NCBI RefSeq assembly: GCF_009862785.1
Contig: NZ_WWHU01000001.1
Span: 2,170,001-2,234,000 of the forward strand
From: Gordonia sp. SID5947
GTDB taxonomy: Bacteria > Actinomycetota > Actinomycetes > Mycobacteriales > Mycobacteriaceae
DNA: 64,000 bases
Direction: 5' to 3'
The notes under the pieces are model-generated. The model was not told where the DNA came from and did not search any database. It saw nothing but the letters and a program-made list of their open reading frames with translations. Shown one piece after another: positions 8,746 through 16,871 of this stretch (the first letter of the stretch is position 1; the number at the start of each line of letters is the position of its first letter). The position numbers were made by a program, and so were the translations under genes.

Positions 8746-9729
8746 TCAGCGCAGGGCGGGCATGACCTCGTTCACGAACAGGTCGAGGCTGCTGCGATCG
8801 TGCGCGATCTCCGGGAAGTAGAAGATCCCGTAGGCCATACCCAGATCGGCCAGGGCGGAGAGGTTCTCGACCACCTGCTCGGGCGTCCCGACGGCGGGCA
8901 TGCCTCGGAATGCCGCCATGCTCGCCGCAGCCGCCTCGGGATGGACGTGCTGAGCCAATCGCTGTTCGATCGCACCGAGCCGACGCTCCACCTCCTCGGC
9001 AGTCTCGGCGAGCACGACGTTGTAGTTCGCCGAACGGACGATGGACTCGAAGTCACGACCAACGTCGGCACAGTGTTGTTGCAGCACAGACGATTTGTGC
9101 GTGAAACCGTCGGGCGTCCCGTCGAAGTTCGTGTAGTCGGCATACCGGGCGGCGATCCGCAGGGTCTTGCGCTCGCCACCCCCGGCGATCCACAGCGGGA
9201 TGCGCCCGGCCGTCGGCTGGGGTGCACAGATCGCGTCGTCGACCTGGTAGTGCACCCCATCGAGACTCGCCCGCCCGGTCTCCCAGGCCTGCTTCATGAT
9301 CGTCACACCCTCGTCGAGACGGGCGAGCCGTTCCCCCGCCGACGGGAAGCCGTATCCGTATGCTCGCCACTCCTGCTCGTACCAACCGGCGCCGATCCCC
9401 ATCTGCACCCGTCCACCGGAGATGAGATCCGCGGTCGCCGCCACCTTTGCCAGGTACATGGGATTCCGGTAGCTCATCGCGGTACACATCTGGCCGATGT
9501 CCACCCGCGACGTGGTGGCCGCGAAGGCCGACACCAGGCTCCACGCTTCGTGCGTGGCCTCGTCGGTGGGCACCGGAACGGTGTGGAAATGGTCGTAGAC
9601 CCAGATCGAGTCCCAGCCGGTCGCTTCGGCGGTCGCGGCCAGCGACGACATCACCGACCACTGATCCGCCGGCGCGATACCGGTGAGGTCGAGACGCCAG
9701 CCCTGCGGAATGAAGAGTCCGAATCGCAT
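8746..9729 (-). CDS. LLM-class (F420-type) oxidoreductase
   Basis: This is a 327-residue luciferase-like monooxygenase-fold protein of the actinobacterial TIGR03560-like group, normally F420-dependent. Visible marks are WVYDHFHTVP near residues 43-52, SYRNPMYLAKVAATADLISGGR with the family signature (about 86-107), GIGAGWYEQEW, and WIAGGGERKTLRIAARYAD. The substrate is unknown. F420-dependent enzymes of this type reduce or oxidise a wide range of ketones, aldehydes and aromatic compounds. It is divergent from the TetR gene at 9835, 105 bases away, which is the classic arrangement of a regulator next to its target. Regulation by that TetR is inference. Confidence 0.88.
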   Translation of the reverse strand: MRFGLFIPQGWRLDLTGIAPADQWSVMSSLAATAEATGWDSIWVYDHFHTVPVPTDEATHEAWSLVSAFAATTSRVDIGQMCTAMSYRNPMYLAKVAATADLISGGRVQMGIGAGWYEQEWRAYGYGFPSAGERLARLDEGVTIMKQAWETGRASLDGVHYQVDDAICAPQPTAGRIPLWIAGGGERKTLRIAARYADYTNFDGTPDGFTHKSSVLQQHCADVGRDFESIVRSANYNVVLAETAEEVERRLGAIEQRLAQHVHPEAAAASMAAFRGMPAVGTPEQVVENLSALADLGMAYGIFYFPEIAHDRSSLDLFVNEVMPALR

Positions 9730-9754
9730 GGGCTCACGCTACCCGGGGTCGCCA

Positions 9755-9782
9755 CCGACAAGGGCGTCCTCGGCACTAGAAT
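9755..9782 (+). promoter_or_regulatory. Candidate promoter of the TetR gene at 9835
   Basis: CCGACA (9755-9760) and TAGAAT (9777-9782) with a 16-base spacer form a plausible sigma-70 promoter in the space between the divergent LLM and TetR genes. The resulting leader would be about 46 bases. CAGGAG at 9818-9823 then serves as the ribosome binding site for the ATG at 9835. Confidence 0.4.
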
Positions 9783-9834
9783 CAGGGAATGCCCGACCCG
9801 AACGGAGTCGGCGACAGGCAGGAGATCGACGACG

Positions 9835-10476
9835 ATGGGCAGGGTCCGCAGCGAGCGGGTCACCGCAACTCGCGCCCGAATCATGTCCGCGGCCGAGCGA
9901 CTCTTCGCCGAGCAGGGCGTCTCGGCCGTGTCCAATCGTCAGATCAGTGAGGCCGCGGGCCAGGGCAACAACTACGCCGTCGGTTATCACTTCGGCGGCC
10001 GCCTGGAACTGATGCGGGCCATCCTCGAACATCACAACGCCGAGATCGAACCACTGCGGCGAACGATGATCGATCAGCTCGGGCCCACGGTGGAGGTGCG
10101 TGACTGGATCGCGTGCCTCGTCGCGCCGCAGACCGATTACCTCGATTCGCTCGGCACACCAACGTATTTCGCGCGGTTCTGTGCACAGATCACCATCGAC
10201 CCCCAGTTCGGGACACTGCTCTACGAGCAGGCGGCCGCCTCCGATGAGCTGATCGCAGTTCTCACCGGCATGTACGCATCGCTGCCCACCATCCCGAAAC
10301 CGGTCCTCGAATCGAGGGATGCCATGGCGCGCAACATGATCCTCCTCACCCTCGCCGACCACGAGCGGGCGTGCGCCGCCGGCGGGGCCACGGGGTCGTG
10401 GTCCGGCATTCGCGAGCAGCTGATCGATGCACTCGTCGGCATCTGGCTTGCGCCGGTGACCCACGACGCGAACTGA
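9835..10476 (+). CDS. TetR/AcrR-family transcriptional regulator
   Basis: This 213-residue regulator has an N-terminal helix-turn-helix at about residues 14-60 (TRARIMSAAERLFAEQG, VSNRQISEAAG, YHFGGRLELMRAIL). The unusual loop AAGQGNNYAVGYHFG is typical of one actinobacterial TetR subgroup. The C-terminal ligand-binding half has no recognisable ligand signature. The ATG at 9835 has the motif CAGGAG 12 bases upstream and gives the standard N terminus. Longer frames upstream run through the antisense of the LLM gene and are not credible. It is divergent from the LLM oxidoreductase, a likely target. Confidence 0.88.
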   Translation: MGRVRSERVTATRARIMSAAERLFAEQGVSAVSNRQISEAAGQGNNYAVGYHFGGRLELMRAILEHHNAEIEPLRRTMIDQLGPTVEVRDWIACLVAPQTDYLDSLGTPTYFARFCAQITIDPQFGTLLYEQAAASDELIAVLTGMYASLPTIPKPVLESRDAMARNMILLTLADHERACAAGGATGSWSGIREQLIDALVGIWLAPVTHDAN

Positions 10477-10777
10477 CCGCCAAACCGAACCAGCGCAGGG
10501 GCGCCGAACTCCCGAGGACCCCCACATCCCCGGAAGCCCGACGCCCCCGACACGGTCCCCCGACCTAGACCCCGGAGCCCCCGGCCCCCGGGGTCCGCCC
10601 CATTCAACCATCTATCAGTCACCTGACTCAATACGGCGGCCCAGATTTCTCGAGAAGCGACGACGAGGTCACCTCCGCAAGTCACCCCTCCGCGGCTGGG
10701 TCGTGCCGGGCCGCTGCAGGCCGAAGGCGATCCGAGGCGACGCCATCCGATCGGCGACACCGCCCGAAGAAAACAAG
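10477..10777. other. Intergenic region without a recognisable gene
   Basis: Two TetR genes on the same strand are separated by 343 bases. The first 130 bases are C-rich and hold one hairpin. No reading frame here has a credible start or codon pattern. The last 45 bases carry the promoter and inverted repeat of the downstream TetR operon. Confidence 0.5.
10568..10595 (+). terminator. GC-rich hairpin after the TetR gene
   Basis: GACCCCGG (10568-10575) and CCGGGGTC (10588-10595) are exact inverted repeats with a 12-base loop. No U-tract follows, so it may act as a weak intrinsic terminator or simply as an RNA-stabilising hairpin. Confidence 0.35.
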
Positions 10778-10811
10778 CAGTCTGGACTGTTTCTTGAAAT
10801 CCAGCTACGCT
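10778..10811 (+). promoter_or_regulatory. Promoter with overlapping CAGTC-TG-GACTG operator candidate
   Basis: CAGTCTGGACTG (10778-10789) is an exact inverted repeat of 5-bp arms with a 2-base centre. It overlaps a possible -35 box TGGACT (10783-10788). The -10 box TACGCT (10806-10811) follows after 17 bases, and the ATG at 10820 comes 8 bases later, so the mRNA would be leaderless or nearly so. Repression of the operon by its own first product, the TetR protein, is the simplest reading. Confidence 0.5.
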
Positions 10812-10819
10812 CCTGCCCC

Positions 10820-11401
10820 ATGACCGAGCAGCCCGCGCCGGCAACGCGCACCCAGGCAGAGCGCACTGCCGCCACCCAGGCCAAGGTCCTCGATGCCACT
10901 GTCGACGCACTGGTCCAGCTCGGCTACGCCGGGACCACGACACAGGAGGTCAACCGGCGGGCGGGCGTGTCACGCGGCGCGCTGCTTCACCACTTCCCCA
11001 CCCGGGAGGCCCTCGTCGTCGCCGCGGTCTCCCACCTGGTCGATCGCCGGCTGGCCGAACTGTTGAACCGCCCCCGTTCCGGTGACGAGGACATCGAGAT
11101 CGTCGTCGAGGCGTTCAGCGGTCCGCTGTTCGATGCGGCACTGGAACTGTGGGTGGCCGCGCGCACCGACCGTGGTCTGCGCGAGGCGATGATCCCGCTG
11201 GAACAACAGGTGTCCGATGCCCTCGCCGCCGGGTGCGCCGATCTGTTCGGCGACCGGTACTCGCCGGCAGAGCTCGAACTCACCGTGGAACTCGCTCGCG
11301 GACTTGCTGTTTCCCGAATTCTCCGTACCCCCGATGCCGACCGGGCGCTCATCGCCCGGCTACTGCCCGTGTGGAAGGAACTACTCGACCGCCATGCCTG
11401 A
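10820..11401 (+). CDS. TetR-family regulator of the monooxygenase operon
   Basis: This is a 193-residue TetR regulator. The helix-turn-helix covers about residues 10-58: TQAKVLDATVDALVQLGYAG, TTTQEVNRRAGVSRGALLHHF, and PTREALVVAAVSHLV. The C-terminal part is a standard ligand-binding domain of unknown specificity. The ATG at 10820 is preferred because it sits just behind the -10 box and gives the normal N terminus MTEQPAP. It overlaps the monooxygenase gene by 8 bases, so the two are translationally coupled and this protein probably controls its own operon (TetR, monooxygenase, GMC oxidase, decarboxylase-like). Confidence 0.9.
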   Translation: MTEQPAPATRTQAERTAATQAKVLDATVDALVQLGYAGTTTQEVNRRAGVSRGALLHHFPTREALVVAAVSHLVDRRLAELLNRPRSGDEDIEIVVEAFSGPLFDAALELWVAARTDRGLREAMIPLEQQVSDALAAGCADLFGDRYSPAELELTVELARGLAVSRILRTPDADRALIARLLPVWKELLDRHA

Positions 11402-12926
11402 AACACCCGACCGCACCGCACCGTCCGAGGACGTCGATGTCCTCGTCGTCGGTACCGGATTCGGCGGTCTCGCCGCCGTCCACCGTCTCCGCGCAGATCA
11501 CCCCCGGCTCACCATCAGGGTCATCGAGCGAGCTGCCGGGCCCGGAGGTGTCTGGCGCGACAACGACTACCCCGGCGCGGCGTGTGATGTGCCGACGTCC
11601 CTGTATTCGTTGTCCTTCGCCGACAATCCGGACTGGTCACACACCTACGGGCGTCAGTACGAGATCCGCAGCTACCTCGAGGCGGTCGCCCGCGAACACG
11701 CCGACATCATCCGTTACAGTTGCCCGCTCACCGGCGCGACCTGGGACGAGCACGACGGTCGGTGGATCGCCGAGACCGGTCTGGGCACCATCCGCGCGCG
11801 GCATCTGGTGGCCGCGCCCGGCGCACTCTCGGAGCCGGGTGTACCCGACCTGCCAGGCTCGGACCGATTCGGCGGGAAGGTGTTCCACACCGCGCGGTGG
11901 CGTCACGATCACGACCTCGCCGGGCGCCGCGTCGCCATCGTCGGCAGCGGGGCGTCGGCCGTCCAGGTGGTTCCCGAGATCGTCGACCGGGTAGCGCATC
12001 TCACCGTCTTCCAGCGCACACCAGCGTGGGTCGTCCCGCGGCTCGATCGGACCATCGGCCCCGTCGAACGTACCGCCTATCGCGCGGCACCGATCGCCCA
12101 CCGGCTGATCCGCCGACTCACCTACCTCTACCGGGAGGCCTACGTCGTGATGATGGCGCACCGACCGCGCCTGCTCCCGGTTGCCACCACGCTCGCCAAA
12201 GTACAGCTGCGCCTACAGGTCCGGGATCGCAGCCTGCGACGACGACTGACCCCCGACTACACCATCGGCTGCAAGCGGATGCTGCTGACCAACAAGTGGT
12301 TTCCAGCACTGCAACGCGAGAACGTGACGCTGACCGGCGCCATCGCCGGACTCACCGCGGATGCGGCCGTCGATGCCGACGGCACCGAGCATCGGGTCGA
12401 CACCGTCATCTTCGCCACCGGCTTCACGCCCACCACGCCACCGATCGCCTCGATCCTCCGCGGCCGGGGTGGCAGGAGCCTTGCCGACATCTGGTCCGGA
12501 TCGCCGAGCGCCTATCGCGGCGTCGCTGTGCACGGCTTCCCGAATCTGCACCTGATGTACGGGCCGAACACGAATCTGGGACACAGCTCCATCGTGCTCA
12601 TGCTCGAACCCCAGGCGTACTACATCTCGCGTGTGCTCGATCATCTCCGCGGGCAGGGACGGACGACCGTGGAGGTGACCGATGAGGCGCAGCGCCGTTA
12701 TGCCGCCCGGATGGACGCCGACCTGGCCGGGACGGTGTGGAACTCCGGCGGCTGCTCGAGCTGGTACATGGACGCCTCCGGACGGAACTCGGTGATGTGG
12801 CCGACCTTCACCAGGACCTACCGAAAGATGATGTCGCAGTTCGACCCTGCCGATCACATGGTCGGTACGGCTGCCGCGGGCGTCACGTCGACGCAGGCGA
12901 CCGCCGCGGTGGGTGGCATCCGATGA
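11394..12926 (+). CDS. Baeyer-Villiger-type flavin monooxygenase
   Basis: This class B flavoprotein monooxygenase has 510 residues and would insert oxygen next to a ketone using NADPH and O2. The FAD-binding GxGxxG is VGTGFGG (about residues 19-25). The Baeyer-Villiger fingerprint FxGxxxHxxxW is visible as FGGKVFHTARW (about 160-170), followed by the NADPH-binding VGSGASA. The motif FATGFTP near residue 342 is typical of the family. It is coupled to the TetR gene before it (8-base overlap) and the GMC oxidase after it (ATGA overlap). Together they suggest oxidation of a secondary or cyclic alcohol to a ketone and then to an ester or lactone. The natural substrate cannot be read from sequence. 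Confidence 0.88.
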   Translation: MPETPDRTAPSEDVDVLVVGTGFGGLAAVHRLRADHPRLTIRVIERAAGPGGVWRDNDYPGAACDVPTSLYSLSFADNPDWSHTYGRQYEIRSYLEAVAREHADIIRYSCPLTGATWDEHDGRWIAETGLGTIRARHLVAAPGALSEPGVPDLPGSDRFGGKVFHTARWRHDHDLAGRRVAIVGSGASAVQVVPEIVDRVAHLTVFQRTPAWVVPRLDRTIGPVERTAYRAAPIAHRLIRRLTYLYREAYVVMMAHRPRLLPVATTLAKVQLRLQVRDRSLRRRLTPDYTIGCKRMLLTNKWFPALQRENVTLTGAIAGLTADAAVDADGTEHRVDTVIFATGFTPTTPPIASILRGRGGRSLADIWSGSPSAYRGVAVHGFPNLHLMYGPNTNLGHSSIVLMLEPQAYYISRVLDHLRGQGRTTVEVTDEAQRRYAARMDADLAGTVWNSGGCSSWYMDASGRNSVMWPTFTRTYRKMMSQFDPADHMVGTAAAGVTSTQATAAVGGIR

Positions 12927-14652
12927 TCGGTCGAACGAGGGTCGACGCATCCGCCGAACATTTCGACGTCATCGTCATCGGCTCGGGCTTCGGCGGATCC
13001 GTCGCCGCGCTCCGGTTGTCCGAGAAGGGGTACCGCGTCGGCGTGCTCGAGGCCGGCCGGCGGTTCGCCGACCACGAACTACCCGCCACGAGCTGGCGAC
13101 TTCGCGACTACCTCTGGGCACCGTTCCTCGGTTGTTATGGCGTGCAACGGATGCACCTTCTGCGGGACGTCTTGGTGATGGCCGGGGCCGGCGTGGGCGG
13201 TGGCTCGCTCAACTACGCCAACACTCTGTACCGACCACCGGCCACATTTTTCGACGACCCGCATTGGGGTGCGATCACCGACTGGGCCGACGAATTGGGC
13301 CCCTACTACGACCAGGCGGAGCGGATGCTCGGCGCCACCACGTACCCCAACGTGACGCCGTCCGATGACGTGATGCGCGAGGTCGCAGCGGAACTCGGCG
13401 TCGAGGAGACCTTCGTTCCGACCCCGGTGGGTGTGTTCTTCGGCGAAGCCGGTGTCACCACCTCGGACCCGTACTTCGGAGGCGCCGGCCCGTATCGGAC
13501 CGGTTGCACCGAATGCGGCGCGTGTATGACCGGATGTCGGGTCGGAGCCAAGAACACCCTGGTGAAGAACTATCTGTATCTGGCCGAACAGACCGGCGCA
13601 CAGATCATCCCGATGACCTCGGTGCATGCCGTCCGACCACGGTCCGGAGGCGGGTACACCATTGATACCCATCGCACCGGTCGACGTCGACGTACCCGCA
13701 CCTACTCCGCCGATCAGGTGGTGTTCGCGGCCGGTACCTACGGCACCAACAAACTCCTTCTGTCGATGCAGCAGTCCGGTGAGCTCGCCGAACTCTCGGA
13801 CCGGGTCGGCCGAGTGGTCCGCACCAACTCGGAGGCCGTGCTCGCCGCAACCGCCCGTGACCGATCGACCGACTACACCCAGGGCGTCGCGATCACCTCG
13901 TCGTTCCACCCGAACGCACACACGCACATCGAGCCGGTCCGGTATGGCAAGGGCAGCAACCTCATCGGGCTGTTGCAGGCCGTGCTCGTCGACGGCGGCG
14001 GACGTATGCCACGCATCCTCAAGGCGATCGGGGCGATGCTCGCCCACCCCGCGCAACACTCCGATCGCTGTCGGTTCGGAACTGGTCCGAGCGGACCATC
14101 ATCGCGCTGGTGATGCAGACCGCCGACAACTCGATCGAACTGTTCGCCGGACGAGGCCGCGTCGGCCCACGTCTGCGAAGCCGGGCCGGCGATGGTGACC
14201 CACCGCCGCGATGGATCCCCGAGGGCCATCGGGCGGTGCGATCGGTCGCCGAACGCATCGACGGCGACGCCGGTGGCTCCGTCGTCGACCTCCTGAACAT
14301 CCCGATGACCGCCCATTTTCTCGGCGGATGTGCCATCGGCTCCGATTCCCGGACCGGCGTTGTCGATGCCTACCACCGGGTCTTCGGCCACCCCGGACTG
14401 CACATCGTCGACGGTTCGACCGTCTCGGCCAATCTCGGCGTCAACCCGTCGCTCACCATCACGGCCGCGGCCGAACGGGCGTTGGCCATGTGGCCCAACC
14501 GCGGTGAGCAGGACCCTCGTCCGGAACCCGGCGCGGGTTACCGTCCGGTGGAGGCGGTGGCACCGAATCGTCCGGCCGTCCCGGACGGCGCACCGGGCGC
14601 CCTTCGCCTGCCGGTCCGTCTGTCCATCAGCCCCGTCCGGCGTCACGCCTGA
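12923..14652 (+). pseudogene. Cholesterol-oxidase-like GMC oxidoreductase, frameshifted
   Basis: The protein resembles actinobacterial cholesterol oxidase of the ChoD type: FAD-binding IGSGFGGSVAALRLSEKG near residues 19-36, GGGSLNYANT, and a cysteine-rich segment CTECGACMTGCRVGAKNT, with a C-terminal part PMTAHFLGGC and VDGSTVSANLGVNPSLTI. The first frame runs to a stop at 14111-14113. The rest of the protein continues in another frame from about 14050 to 14652. Adding one C to the run at 14047-14050 restores one continuous protein through HPRATLRSLS and SERTIIALVMQT. This is therefore a one-base deletion, possibly a sequencing error (see findings). The start overlaps the monooxygenase stop. 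Substrate is likely a sterol or similar alcohol. Confidence 0.85.
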
Positions 14653-14677
14653 TTCCGCGAAGTCCAGGAGCACCAGC

Positions 14678-15340
14678 ATGTGGAGTGTTGTCGAGTCCCG
14701 TACCGATCGCGATCTGTGGCCGGTGAGCCCACCGGCCCCATGGCCTGCATCGGTGCGCGCCACACTCTGGTGGCACCGCGCCACCGACGATGCCAGGTCC
14801 CTGGCGATCTCCGATGGCCCGACCATCCCCATCACGGTGGGGATGATGGTCGATTACCTCGACTCGCCGGTCGGACCCTATCGGGAGGTTCTCGCCAGCC
14901 CGGTGCTGCTGGCACCGAGCCGACGGCTCGGACCTCTTCCGCGGCTGCATGTCCCGTTCATCGCGGTGGATTCGGAGACCTCCGTCCACGGTGGCCGCTT
15001 CCACTGGATGCTGCCCAAGGTGATGGCGGCGTTCCACGGAGAGGCGACGTCGGAGATGGTGGCCAACGGTGCCGACTGGTCCGTCCACGCCATCGCGCGG
15101 TCACTACCGGTGACCCTGCCGGTGGTCGGCGCGCTCGGCTTCGCGCAGCCCATCAGCCGCGCCGGCAGCCCCGTCGACTTCCTTCGTGCGACGGCGACGC
15201 TCGCCGGGACCTTCCGACCCGCTCGTGTCGATGTCGTCCTCACCGGCCCCACGCTCCCCGCCTGGTTGAAGGCAGGCACGCACACCGGGATCACCCTCAC
15301 CCGCGGCCGGATGTCGACCGGCCGCGGACGGCGCTGCTGA
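14678..15340 (+). CDS. Acetoacetate decarboxylase-like protein
   Basis: This 220-residue protein has the fold family of acetoacetate decarboxylase, seen in MMVDYLDSPVGPYREVL (about residues 50-66) and a C-terminal beta-rich half. I cannot confirm the catalytic Schiff-base lysine. MLPKVMAAFHG near residue 111 offers a candidate. The family includes true decarboxylases and many proteins of unknown chemistry. ATG 14678 follows CAGGAG at a good distance. It lies 25 bases behind the GMC oxidase, in the same operon, so it probably acts on the product of the oxidase/monooxygenase pair or on a related keto acid. It ends 15 bases from a convergent SDR. Confidence 0.75.
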   Translation: MWSVVESRTDRDLWPVSPPAPWPASVRATLWWHRATDDARSLAISDGPTIPITVGMMVDYLDSPVGPYREVLASPVLLAPSRRLGPLPRLHVPFIAVDSETSVHGGRFHWMLPKVMAAFHGEATSEMVANGADWSVHAIARSLPVTLPVVGALGFAQPISRAGSPVDFLRATATLAGTFRPARVDVVLTGPTLPAWLKAGTHTGITLTRGRMSTGRGRRC

Positions 15341-15355
15341 ACACCGGCACTGTCG

Positions 15356-16168
15356 TCAGAAGTACTGCGCGCCACCGTCGATCGAGATGTGCTCGGCCGT
15401 GATGAACTTCGACTCATCCGACGCGAGGAACGCCACCACGTTGGCGATCTCGTCCGCCTCTGCGACGAACTGGTTCAGGAACGTCATGCCCATACCCGCC
15501 AGCCGCGGGTTGGACGCATTGGTCTCTTCGATCCTGGCGACCATCTGGCCCGAACCCATCGGTGTGGCGACCGCCCCCGGGTGAATGCTGTTCACCCGTA
15601 TGTTGTGGTTGCCCAGTTCGGCCGCGAAGGCACGCGTCATCCCCACCAACGCGTGCTTGCTGGTGGTGTAGTGAACCATGAACGGCTGCATCTTCTTTCC
15701 GGCGAACGAACTGGTCAGGATGACCGAGCCGCCACCCCGCTCGATCAGGTGATGCGCGGTCGCGGTCACCGTGTTCCACGCCCCGATCACATTGATGTCC
15801 ATGGTGTCGCGGAAACTGGTGGGAGACACCTCGTCCCAAGTCTCGGGGATGCAGATGCCTGCGTTGGCAACCACCACATCGAGGCCGCCGAACGCCGACA
15901 CGCCGTCGTCGACGGCGGCCTTCAACTCGTCGAGGTCGCGTACGTCGCACCGGACGAGGTGTGCCTTCGAGCCCTGTTCTTCCACAAGTCGACCGGTCTC
16001 GTCGAGCTCGGCCGGTGTCGCCGGGTCGTACGGCACACCGGGCAGCGGCCCGGCGATGTCGACACCGATGATCTGGGCGCCCTCAGCCGCCAGCCGAACC
16101 GCGTGGGCACGTCCCTGGCCACGCGCGACCCCGGTGATGAACGCGACCTTGTTGTCGAGACGTCCCAT
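15356..16168 (-). CDS. Mycofactocin-coupled-type SDR oxidoreductase
   Basis: This short-chain dehydrogenase of 270 residues has the nucleotide motif TGVARGQGRAHA (about 12-23), the catalytic YTTSK near residue 167, and the structural NAG (about 102-104). The segment GVARGQGRAHAVRLAAEGA and an insert after the first beta-alpha unit (GPLPGVPYDPATPAEL) are typical of the mycofactocin-coupled SDR group, which hold NAD tightly and pass electrons to mycofactocin. They oxidise alcohols such as carveol in relatives. No mycofactocin genes lie in the window. It follows the TetR gene after 67 bases on the same strand and is probably the third gene of the MmpL operon. Confidence 0.85.
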   Translation of the reverse strand: MGRLDNKVAFITGVARGQGRAHAVRLAAEGAQIIGVDIAGPLPGVPYDPATPAELDETGRLVEEQGSKAHLVRCDVRDLDELKAAVDDGVSAFGGLDVVVANAGICIPETWDEVSPTSFRDTMDINVIGAWNTVTATAHHLIERGGGSVILTSSFAGKKMQPFMVHYTTSKHALVGMTRAFAAELGNHNIRVNSIHPGAVATPMGSGQMVARIEETNASNPRLAGMGMTFLNQFVAEADEIANVVAFLASDESKFITAEHISIDGGAQYF

Positions 16169-16235
16169 GGCCGAACTCCTTTCGTGACGCGTCGGCGTCG
16201 CACTGACGCGTCGGATCAGATGTGCAGTGAATCGG

Positions 16236-16853
16236 TTACAGGGGCAAGCCCTGCTCCAGCAGGTCGATGGCTTCGAGCAGCCCTCGGAGGAGCTTCTCGT
16301 CTGCCATGTCGTCGGACTGGGCGAAGTGGAACATCACCCCGCCGGCCGCTGCGATGAACACGCGCAACCGGAAGTCGTCGGCAGCCGTCCCGGTGTACTC
16401 CGCGAAGAAGTCCGTCGCCTCCGAGATCGCCCGGTCGGATTCGATCTGATAGGCGGTGCGCAGGACCGGCTCGGACTGGATCAGACGCATGCGATCTGTG
16501 TTGCTGGCCCAGTCGTCGTGGGTACCGATCTCGAACAAGTCGGTCACGAGCCGGCGCAGCAGATCGAAATGGCCGAGTCCCTTGGGTATCGCGGCGGTCG
16601 CCGCATCCCTGGCCTCCCGGAGGTCGTCGGAGATGACCACCTGTTCCTTCGATGCGAAGTACCGGAAGAACGTCGTGTGCGAGACCTCGGCCTCGCGCGC
16701 GATCTGTTCGACGGTCGTCTGCGTGTAACCGTTTTCGGCGAAGAGTCGCATCGCCGCCTCGCGGATCGCCTTGCGGGTACGGATCTTGTTCTTCTCCCGC
16801 AAGCCGAGGCGACGCCCCGGGCCCACGCCCGGGGCCGTCGTCGGTGTGGCCAT
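16236..16853 (-). CDS. TetR-family regulator downstream of MmpL
   Basis: This TetR regulator of 205 residues has a helix-turn-helix at about residues 24-72: [25 protein letters not shown] type start, [23 protein letters not shown], then SKEQVV. A short basic N-terminal extension ([10 protein letters not shown]) precedes it. It starts 18 bases after the MmpL stop in the same operon. Autoregulation through the inverted repeat upstream of the MmpL gene (19158-19170) is the likely mode of control, but that is inference. Confidence 0.9.
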   Translation of the reverse strand: MATPTTAPGVGPGRRLGLREKNKIRTRKAIREAAMRLFAENGYTQTTVEQIAREAEVSHTTFFRYFASKEQVVISDDLREARDAATAAIPKGLGHFDLLRRLVTDLFEIGTHDDWASNTDRMRLIQSEPVLRTAYQIESDRAISEATDFFAEYTGTAADDFRLRVFIAAAGGVMFHFAQSDDMADEKLLRGLLEAIDLLEQGLPL

Positions 16854-16871
16854 GCTTCCGACCTCCTCGGA

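Noticed and set aside
14040-14060. Programmed ribosomal frameshift in the GMC oxidase
   Set aside because: No slippery heptamer and no family precedent; a missing base in CCCC restores the frame, and similar losses occur at five other places.
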